Positions 56,764 to 64,000 of a DNA stretch of 64,000 nt are shown piece after piece (within the stretch, counting starts at the first letter, position 1; every line of letters starts with the position of its first letter). The stretch lies in assembly GCA_017311315.1 (NCBI GenBank), contig CM029658.1:32713327-32777326 (forward strand). Direction: 5' to 3'. Source of the DNA: Dendrocalamus latiflorus (lineage: Eukaryota > Streptophyta > Magnoliopsida > Poales > Poaceae). The notes under the pieces are model-generated. The model did no database searches. It worked only from the letters and a program-made list of their open reading frames with translations, and was not told the origin of the DNA. The translations under genes and the position numbers were made by a program.

Positions 56764-58388
56764 TCGTTGTGATCTCCTGACAGGTTCATTAGTAGGCTCA
56801 TCAGGTCATTAATTGTCACAGAGGGTTGTGAAGGCTCAGCATTAGGTATTGCACTTGTATTTTCAGAGCCCTCAACAGAAGGAGTAGCCACAGAATTAAC
56901 TGGAGATGCAACAGGAGTTGCAACTACAGGGTCAACTATGGGCACAACCACTTGGGGCACAGGAAAATCAGTCTGTCGGATTAGCGGTGAAGCAACATAA
57001 ATCCGTTTCTCCTCAAGATCAATTTTCCTGGGCTCCAAGTCCCCACTGATGCCATCATTTTCCAAGAACACAGCGTGTCTTGTTTCTATAAATTTTGTGG
57101 TACGATCTGGACAATAGAATCGGTACCCTTTAGACCTGTCAGGGTAGCCAATAAAATGGCAACTCACAGTCTTGGGATCTAATTTCCCAATATGTGGGTT
57201 AAATATTTTAGCTTCAGCTGCACAACCCCACACATGGAGGTAGTTCAAACTAGGTTTTCTCCCAGTCCATAATTCATAAGGTGTTTTAGGCACCGATTTA
57301 CTACGAACCCGATTGAGTATATGTGCAGCGGTCTTTAATGCTTCCATCCATAACTTTACAGGCAAAGTGGAGTAGCTCAACATACTTCGAACCATGTCCA
57401 TAAGTGAGTAATCATCAGTGAACGTAATAAAAGAATCATAACCATCCACTGATGTCACAGGGAAAGGACCACATATGTCAGTATGAATTAATTCCAAAAT
57501 CCCTGTGCTTCGAGTAGCACCTTTCTTTATTTGCTTTACATACTTGCCTTTGATACAATCGAGGCAATGATCATTCGAATCATTAAAGTCTAAAGGGTGG
57601 AGAATTTCATCTTTAATGAGACGTTCAATTCTCCCCCTCGAAATGTGGCATAAACGACAGTGCCACAATTTCGACGAAGTTTCATCAATTCGCTTACGCT
57701 TTTTATTCTCATCACATACATTCATGGATATAGGAGAATCTTGCAGGGATAACATATAAAGCTTGTCGTGTCGGATGGCACGACCAACATTATCATTATT
57801 GAAATAAATCAAACACATTCCGTGTCCAAAATTACAAGAATATCCATCATTATCTAATAATGAAATGGAAATTAAGTTTCTTCTCATCGAGGGAACATAA
57901 AGAACATCATTAAGTTTCATTACAAAATCATTATTCAAAACTAAAGAAATCGATCCAATAGCTTGAATTTCGGCTTCCATCCCATTAGCCACTCTAAGGC
58001 TTCTTTCCCCTCTGAGATTTCTCAACATATGGAATCCCTGCAAGGAATTCGTAACGTGCTCACGAACATTTCCAGTACCATTGTACTTAGTGTTCATGAG
58101 CCTGTGCATCAGTGTGGTAGCATAAACTTTAGAGGACCCTTTAAAGTGATCCTCGATGGAGGACAAATAGTCCTTTACCCTTTCCTTTTCAGGGATTGCT
58201 CCCCTTATTGCCTCACTGATGGAGTTTTTCATCACAGCAAGTGAAACACGGTTAGACCGCTCCCACTTCTCAGCATTAGCTTTATATTCCTTCATTTTGT
58301 CATCATAATTGTCCTCCCCTTCAGTAGGAGCGACAGGCTCATCGAATCTGAACGCGTAGTCCAGATCCAAGAGCTGAAAAGTCGTCAT
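56760..58388 (-). CDS. Copia gag-integrase ORF (542 codons), internally deleted
   Basis: Gag begins upstream of the listed ATG: in-frame NGSNFQKWKFTL precedes MTTFQLLDLDYAF. The gag core (KVYATTLMHRLMNTKYNG) is followed at once by RSLRVANGMEAEIQAIGSIS, which lies after the protease active site; the CCHC knuckle and the DSGAT-type protease motif are missing. The integrase zinc motif is altered (LWHCRLCHIS ... CLDCIKGK). In the core, LELIHTDICGPFPVTS and FITFTDDYS give the first catalytic Asp. The frame then jumps to LMDMVRSMLSYSTLPVKLW, so the second Asp and Glu are gone. The GKxGKxR-like tail and a Pro/Val-rich linker end at a frameshift near 56803. All deletions kept the reading frame. It cannot supply its own protease or integrase. 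Confidence 0.9.
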   Translation of the reverse strand: MTTFQLLDLDYAFRFDEPVAPTEGEDNYDDKMKEYKANAEKWERSNRVSLAVMKNSISEAIRGAIPEKERVKDYLSSIEDHFKGSSKVYATTLMHRLMNTKYNGTGNVREHVTNSLQGFHMLRNLRGERSLRVANGMEAEIQAIGSISLVLNNDFVMKLNDVLYVPSMRRNLISISLLDNDGYSCNFGHGMCLIYFNNDNVGRAIRHDKLYMLSLQDSPISMNVCDENKKRKRIDETSSKLWHCRLCHISRGRIERLIKDEILHPLDFNDSNDHCLDCIKGKYVKQIKKGATRSTGILELIHTDICGPFPVTSVDGYDSFITFTDDYSLMDMVRSMLSYSTLPVKLWMEALKTAAHILNRVRSKSVPKTPYELWTGRKPSLNYLHVWGCAAEAKIFNPHIGKLDPKTVSCHFIGYPDRSKGYRFYCPDRTTKFIETRHAVFLENDGISGDLEPRKIDLEEKRIYVASPLIRQTDFPVPQVVVPIVDPVVATPVASPVNSVATPSVEGSENTSAIPNAEPSQPSVTINDLMSLLMNLSGDHNE

Positions 58389-59697
58389 AAGTGTAAACTT
58401 CCATTTTTGGAAGTTACTACCATTAAGTGGCTCAATAGCATTTACATGAGCGGAAACAGAAGCAGCTGAAAAATTAAAATTTACATTAGGAAAGCGTATA
58501 ATTAATTTGCATGAAAATTAATCTTACGTTGGTATGATTAACAACATGCTCATAAGAATTTTTCGCATCACCGTTGGGCAGAAGCGAAAAATTTAACATA
58601 AATTATCGCATGCAATTACAATTAACTTTGGTCAAAGAGTAATAGCATGGCGAAAAATAAACATAAAAATAAACATAATTGATTACATGCAATTACAATT
58701 AACGTTGGTCCAAAAGTAATAACATGTAAAATTAAATACAGCCCTCCAATTGAATTTCCCGTTGGTTCCATTCAATTAGGGGCAGAACATTACGCAGCGG
58801 AAAAGAGCATAATATTTTTCAGCAGCTTAGCAACATTTATCCGTTAATAATTTCATGAGAGACATCAAATGATCATTAATTGAACATGAGATAAATCATA
58901 AATACATGAAATATATGCTGAAATACACATACATGAAAAGATATATAGAAAAACATAAAGATTATGGCTGCTGGGCCTAAAAACCCAACAGCCCTTTCCC
59001 CTTTGCGGCTCCACTGGCCCATCAAAACCGCCGGCCCAGCCCGCAGCACCTGCCCCGCCTTCATCAGAGCCGTCCGCCGAATCAGACGGCTCGGAGAGCC
59101 TGGCGCCTGAACAAAAACTGTCACCCAAAAAACCCTAACCCTATCTGCCTCCTCCCCTCCGAAAATTACGGGCAGGCGACGGCGGCGCACTCGGCGCCCG
59201 CGCGAAACGGCGGCACGGCGTCGCGCCCGGAGCGGAGGCGGAGAGCGGCACCAGGCGCGCGGAGCGGCGGCGCACTCACGCGAGGCGGCGACGGGCAGAG
59301 CGATGGCGCCATCGGGAGGCGCGGCGGCGGCCCCGAAGCGGCGACCCGGCGGCCTGGGGTAGCGGGGCGGCGGCCGGCCTGCTCGCGAAGCGGAGCGGCG
59401 GCGCCATCGGGAGGCGGTTGCGGCGGCCCCGAAGCGGCGACTCCCGCAGAGCGGCAGACCGACGACGGCGGCATCGCCCGTAAGATCCTCCTTTTTTTGT
59501 GTTCTTGATTCGGTTGAATTGGGGATTTAGGGTTCGGGGATTCATCAAGGCTTGGGGAAAAACATTAGGGTTTGCATTAGAATTTGTATCCCCTCCTTCT
59601 AATTTTCTTTAGCCGACGCATAAACATTAGATCTAAACCCCCGAATCCGAAAACCAAAGATCGGGGTTTCAACTAGGGTTCATGAAGATTTCTAGGG
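58389..59697 (-). other. Copia leader between primer site and gag
   Basis: About 1.3 kb. The gag frame stays open to about 58510 and a tttttcag acceptor lies at about 58470, so an intron may remove part of the leader. 58950-59480 is GC-rich with Pro/Arg-rich frames; no gene is supported. Confidence 0.55.
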
Positions 59698-59698
59698 G

Positions 59699-59711
59699 TG
59701 CTCTGATACCA
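59699..59711 (-). promoter_or_regulatory. Copia primer binding site, initiator-Met tRNA type
   Basis: Minus strand TGGTATCAGAGCA, two to three bases after the 5' LTR end CCTAACA at 59714. Confidence 0.93.
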
Positions 59712-59713
59712 AA

Positions 59714-60182
59714 TGTTAGGTCCTTAATCATCATGCATTTGTCTTAACCCTAGAACTGAACATGAACACCTAGGCATGGGGAGTTAGGGGATGGACTTAC
59801 GGTCGCCGATGAACGCCATTTGAGCGAAGACCTCGTGCCTGCGTGATGCAGGCGTGGAGACGAGTCGGTGGAGATCGCCGGGGTACGGGGAGTCGCCGGC
59901 GAGGTGCAGAGAGTCGTCGCCTTCTAGGACCTGCAGTAGTGGTCGACGGCCTTCCCGTTGCCAACAGCACGAAGTAGATCGGTTCTTTAGGGGTTGTATG
60001 GAGTTTTAGCTCTCACAGGAATTAACTCAAAATACCAGAGAGGCCGGACTCCAACATTTATATTGCGCTGTGCAACGGGGGACCGTAACCCTAAAACGGT
60101 TAACCCCCGATCAGGGCGCGTAGACGTGGGTGACACCCACGTCTCCCTCTTCTGGCCGTTTGGCCTAGATCAATATCCAACA
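59714..60182 (-). repeat. Copia 5' LTR (469 bp)
   Basis: Nearly identical to 54461-54931. TG...CA ends are present; transcription of the element is expected to start here, running to lower coordinates, the same direction as NLR-B. Confidence 0.95.
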
Positions 60183-61345
60183 TCTCCATCTTCAGCGTTT
60201 TTAGTTCAGTTAGATTATGAAAGGCCAGCATCTTCCAGGACACGCTATCCTGACCACCGCCTCCCTCGATTTCCAATTGTAATTCCGATCTGTAATTTTC
60301 TGAGTAAACTACCTGCGCAAAACCAAATCCCACTCGTGCTATCTCAGTAGTGCACGGACCACTTTTCCAAGGGATAGGAGGCAATGATAACAGTTTTGGG
60401 CAGTCTTCAATGTTGAGCTCCTGTAGACTAGGAAACCCATTAATGTTCGCCTCTTGCCCTGGTTGATTGCAAGTAGAATTTGAAAATGGCAACTCCACGA
60501 GTTCAGAGCAATCTTTAATGGTGAGTACTTCTAGGTGAGAGAACAAGTGACAAGTGTCATTTCCAACCCATTTTTTCAATCTTGGTATCTTAACAAGTTC
60601 CAGCCTTTTTAAATTCTGAAAGCTTTGGCCTGTGATACAACCTTGAAACTCTTCGCCATACTCGTCAACAACCCACATCTCGCCCAGAGTTGGAAGTTTG
60701 TTCCAAACTATATCATCCAGACAAAGAGATTCCAAACTTTTAGTAGAAAGGTTCACGCCTAGCCATGTCGGGCAAGTAGTGCCTCCATGCCCTCTAATGC
60801 ATAGCTCCCGAAGATTGCTATGTGGCTTAAGACTTTCAAGAACACGCTCTTCTTGTGTAGGATCCTTGTTAGATCGATTGATATCCCATTCTAATATTAA
60901 CTCATGTAAGCGGTTTTTGTGCTCTAGTTTGGCTTCATCCACTGTTTCTTGCACATTTTCAATATTGCAAATATGCAGTGATCCTCCGATCTCTAGCAAT
61001 CGCCCTAGCTGCCTTAACTCGAAACCATTAATATCTTTTTTTACTTCAAATCTTCTTAACTCTTGCAGATATTTTACTTTTCCAACCTCAACAATGCCAG
61101 AATGAAACTTCACATCTGGGACAAGAAAATGTCGCATCTTTCGAAGGTTGCTCATATCTCTTGGTAAATCATGGAGATTATAGCATCCTTTTAGATCCAG
61201 CACCCTTAGGTGATAAAATCTTGAAATAGTGCTGGGTAGACTTATTTCCAAGAAAAATACAGCCTCCTTAATCCGTAAGTAGCGAAGATGGACAAGTTTC
61301 GAAAAGTTGTGCAGCAATTCTTCCACATCATAGGATGCCACCAGA
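60183..61345 (-). CDS. NLR-B, N-terminal half of the LRR domain
   Basis: The open frame (441 codons including non-native edges at both ends) reads ELLHNFSKLVHLRYLRI, FYHLRVLDLKGCYNLHDLP, EIGGSLHICNIENVQETVDE, LRELCIRGHGGTTCPTWLG and HLFSHLEVLTIKDCSELVEL, an irregular plant cytoplasmic LRR domain. It should follow directly on the NB-ARC ORF, but the frames differ by one base: the switch lies in an A7 run (61347-61353) that has one A too many for the frame to continue. On the other side the frame reaches LTELKTLKME and meets the Copia 5' LTR at 60182, beyond which the ORF reads LTR sequence. NLR-A carries the same segments and shows the unbroken order. Confidence 0.9.
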
Positions 61346-63490
61346 CAAAAAAATAACGCGAAGGGCTTTTGCGTCCCTAAACAAATTAGCAAAAATCTTG
61401 GCAAAGCTTCGGTGGCATTCTCCAAATAACATCAAAGAGTGTAGGTTTTCAACTTTCAATCTTTTATCAAGTGTACTCAAATCCTCCTTATGATTTTCAA
61501 AAGTCATTCTGTCCTTGACGTCTGTATCATCTATAATGATAGACAAGTGACGTATAGATGGGGGAATTTGTATGGATCTCACATTAGAACTATATATACT
61601 TAGGCATTCATTGGATGAAACCTTCAACGCTAACTCATGTAGCAGGTCATGGATAACATAACAAGGACGTCCGTCTTCTTTTTCACCCATTTTAAAAAAT
61701 CCATGATCAACCAAGTCATTCAAATAGCTTACTCCTGTATCTTCAATTCTTTTGTTTTGACCATACGAATGTAAAACATCCAGTCCTATCCACAAGTGAA
61801 TCAGCTCCTCTCTTTCAAATATGTAATCTTCAGGGAACAAAGCACAGTAGGTAAAACATTGTTGTAGATGGAAAGGGAGATAGTCATAGCTAAGCTTCAA
61901 TGCTGGCATGATATCATGCTCACCACTTTGTAATTCCCATTCTTTACTTTCTAGGACTCTTGTCCAGTGATCCAAATCAAGTCGGTTTCTCAATAATCTA
62001 CCTACAGTTTTTGCTGCAAGAGGGGAGCCCTTCAGTTTTTTTACTATCTTTTCTCCGGTCTCAAGTAAATAACTATGCTCATTTCCTGCTTGCTCGTCAC
62101 CAAACACATATACTAGGAACAACGTCCAAAGCTTGTCATCGGCCAACCCTTCGAGTCGAATAGCATAATCACTTGTTTTAACCATTTCTGCTAGTGCCGG
62201 AAAACGGGTTGTGACTAGAATTATGCTACCCTTTTTTTGTCCTTTTATGAAGGGCACTAGGAGTCTTTTCCACTCATCCTCATTACCGCAATTCCACATA
62301 TCATCCAAGACAAGCAAAAACTTCTTATGTTTCAACCTTTGCTCAATCAAATTAACTGGATTACCATTTTCCTGTTTACCGACTATTGAATTCTTAATCT
62401 CTTCAGTCAGTCTATACACATTGAAATTGAGAGACACACATACCCAAATCTTCACATCGAAATGATCCTCAACTTCTTCATAAATGTATTGCGTGAGAGT
62501 TGTCTTCCCTATGCCGCCTGGGCCAACAATCGGAAGGACAGTGAGGTCCTTGTCACAGTATTTACCCTCAGTTATGTCATAAATGATGCCGTCCTTCGTT
62601 TCGTCCCTGCCATACAGCGCAGGCTCTATACTTTCTGGGGTGGTGACGGGACGACTGTTGGCAATGTCCGGTGCAGTGCTACGGCTGGAACCCAACAACT
62701 CGAGATTAAGAACGTCTCGAACCTTAGCACATACTGGTTTCAACTCTTCTATGATGTCCTTCATTCTTGCAGAAATTTGCACCCTGTCAAACTTCAGTTT
62801 CGGTGTTTGCACGGCACGCTTGCTCTGTGGCGCGTTGCACGGCCAGGAGAACTTGAACTTGCTGCCAACGGCACGCTTGCTCGAACTTAACAAGCCGACG
62901 TCGTCATCGTCTTGCACGAGTGTAGAAGGGTACCAGGGGAGGTGTTTACCGACAGCTTTGATGGTGTTGCACACACTGGAAGCGAACCTGCTCTTGCCTC
63001 CGCTCATCTCCTCACCGACCTGGTTGGTGGCCTCTGGTGAGGAGACCATGTCGACTTCTTGGTCATCAGGATCATCACGAGTAGCAGCAGACGAGGAGAA
63101 CTTGAGCTTGCTGCCAACGGACCTGGCGGTGTGACGAGCATTGAGGGCGAGGCCGTGGAGGTAGCCCTTGTCATGCTCATCGGCGGCCTCGTAGGTGCCG
63201 TCGAGCTCGTCCTGGATGCGGAAGTAGTCGAGCTCGTCCAGCACGTCCTCGGCGTCGTACGCCAGGTCCCGGAGCTTCTGCAGCAGCTCAGTCAGGCCCG
63301 GGTTGTCGAGCTGTCGGCCGCGGGCGTTGCTGAGCATGGCCTCCGCGAACCCCAGCTCCATCTTGAGGGCGTTGACGTTGCAGCCGAGCTCCGAGCTGGC
63401 CGTCCATGCCTCGACGAAGCCGCCCGACAGCAGGTTCAGCGCCTTGCCGACCACCCACCGCGCCGCGTTGACGGGCTTGGACTCCGCCAT
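61328..63490 (-). CDS. NLR-B, CC-NB-ARC part of a plant immune receptor
   Basis: NLRs detect pathogen effectors in the cytoplasm. Numbering from an upstream in-frame ATG at 63571; the likely start is residue 28 (MAESKPVNAARWV, 63490). A coiled-coil domain (about 30-135) has the EDVID-like AEDVLDELDYF. A long charged linker follows (about 140-300). NB-ARC: P-loop GPGGIGKTT (350-358), RNBS-A FDVKIWVCVSLNF (371-383), kinase-2 KFLLVLDDMW (417-426), RNBS-B ILVTTR (451-456), GLPL-like GSPLAA (515-520), RNBS-D CFTYCALFPEDY (572-583), and IHD (640-642) where MHD is usual. All nucleotide-binding motifs are intact. The frame is lost at 61347-61353 and stops at 61328. GSKLKFS-type blocks recur at 153-159 and 236-242. 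Expressed alone it would be a truncated CC-NB-ARC protein. Confidence 0.93.
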   Translation of the reverse strand: MAESKPVNAARWVVGKALNLLSGGFVEAWTASSELGCNVNALKMELGFAEAMLSNARGRQLDNPGLTELLQKLRDLAYDAEDVLDELDYFRIQDELDGTYEAADEHDKGYLHGLALNARHTARSVGSKLKFSSSAATRDDPDDQEVDMVSSPEATNQVGEEMSGGKSRFASSVCNTIKAVGKHLPWYPSTLVQDDDDVGLLSSSKRAVGSKFKFSWPCNAPQSKRAVQTPKLKFDRVQISARMKDIIEELKPVCAKVRDVLNLELLGSSRSTAPDIANSRPVTTPESIEPALYGRDETKDGIIYDITEGKYCDKDLTVLPIVGPGGIGKTTLTQYIYEEVEDHFDVKIWVCVSLNFNVYRLTEEIKNSIVGKQENGNPVNLIEQRLKHKKFLLVLDDMWNCGNEDEWKRLLVPFIKGQKKGSIILVTTRFPALAEMVKTSDYAIRLEGLADDKLWTLFLVYVFGDEQAGNEHSYLLETGEKIVKKLKGSPLAAKTVGRLLRNRLDLDHWTRVLESKEWELQSGEHDIMPALKLSYDYLPFHLQQCFTYCALFPEDYIFEREELIHLWIGLDVLHSYGQNKRIEDTGVSYLNDLVDHGFFKMGEKEDGRPCYVIHDLLHELALKVSSNECLSIYSSNVRSIQIPPSIRHLSIIIDDTDVKDRMTFENHKEDLSTLDKRLKVENLHSLMLFGECHRSFAKIFANLFRDAKALRVIFLSGGIL

Positions 63491-64000
63491 CCCTGCGTCG
63501 CTGGAGGCAGAGGAGTTCGATTCATTATACGTACTTCGGGGGGCACTAGTAGAGTAGTACTCATGTTGCACGAGGAGAAGTGTACGTACCCAAGGGAGCG
63601 AGAGGCGAGGCGGGACGACCGAGCGGAATTTGAGCAGAGATGGATGTCAACTTGCGGCGATCTCCGGCTCGGCGGCTCCTACTCGAAAGATACCATGCTG
63701 TTTGTGCCAACTTCCAACACCCGGCAAGGCAGTTCCTACTCGAAAGATCTCAAGGCAGCCAGGGACGACAAGACAAGATCGAGGGCGCCGGCGCAGACAT
63801 CGAGATGGGGTGTGCAAAGAGATGGCGAGCAACTCAGCAGAGAGCGAGGCAAGCAAGCAGATGGTTGCGGATGGGAAGCAGTGTATGTTGAACAATGGGG
63901 AAAGTAGATGCTCAAAATAGTGAGCTAACGCTGGAGGAATCCTGCAATAGTGTGCTGGTGTTGATCACTTTTTTGTGTGGCCAATGGAGTGCACTCTACG
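63491..64000 (-). promoter_or_regulatory. NLR-B 5' flank, possible leader and promoter
   Basis: Upstream of the likely start the frame stays open to 63571, probably as 5' UTR. The phrase ctactcgaaagat occurs twice (about 63680 and 63739) within a short GC-rich stretch. No clear TATA box is seen. The forward-strand ORFs here are shadows without motifs. Confidence 0.35.

Larger units (their letters stand above)
54461..60182 (-). mobile_element. Ty1/Copia retrotransposon in NLR-B, 5722 bp, TSD tctcc
   Basis: LTRs at 54461-54931 and 59714-60182 are flanked by tctcc at 54456-54460 and 60183-60187. By my count the LTRs differ by four substitutions and one 2-bp indel. The element is minus-oriented: the primer site is next to the right LTR and the polypurine tract next to the left. 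It carries two ORFs separated by a frameshift and has internal deletions in gag and integrase, so it is probably non-autonomous. It interrupts the NLR-B LRR region. Confidence 0.97.

Noticed and set aside
1..64000. CRISPR array, bacterial operon or organellar insertion
   Set aside because: Repeats lack spacer structure, there are no ribosome binding sites, and no chloroplast or mitochondrial gene was recognised.

Overview
The window looks like nuclear DNA of a grass, most likely Oryza or a close relative. It has a CC-NB-ARC-LRR resistance gene with intron-poor coding, GC-rich leaders, Ty3/gypsy LTRs of 3.6-3.9 kb, CACTA elements with Transposase_24-type second genes, Pack-MULEs and TAA-target MITEs. 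There is no prokaryotic signal and no tRNA or rRNA gene that I can see. The species call is inference.

Left third (1-19.2 kb): degraded long-LTR retrotransposons, all transcribed on the minus strand. One LTR (1319-5238) has a primer binding site and then, where gag is expected, an unrecognised ORF with a dsRNA-binding-like pattern. Next come three GC-rich tandem arrays: a 47-bp unit, a TATA-bearing unit of about 54 bp, and a 96-bp unit repeated about 37 times. A second LTR (11616-15235) is joined to a frameshifted gypsy gag (15339-16432), followed by a third LTR-like block ending at 19164. That block abuts the last exons of a broken TauE/SafE transporter gene.

Middle and right (20.1-63.6 kb): one tandem duplication with a 26.7-kb step. 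Copy A runs 20141-46842 and copy B starts at 46841. The right breakpoint lay inside an NLR gene, so copy A kept only its LRR end (NLR-A) and copy B has the whole gene (NLR-B, 63571 to 53332, minus strand). NLR-A was later split by a 541-bp MITE, a Pack-MULE carrying a host gene, a composite insertion of about 8 kb and a foldback MULE. NLR-B is split by a young Copia element (54461-60182, TSD tctcc, LTRs about 99% identical) and has a +1 frameshift in an A7 run. The copies serve as each other's empty sites, so several insertions can be placed exactly and ordered in time.

Nothing here is clearly a working single-copy gene. The best preserved coding sequences are the N-terminal half of NLR-B, the Copia reverse transcriptase/RNase H ORF, the Pack-MULE cargo and the two dsRBD-like ORFs.
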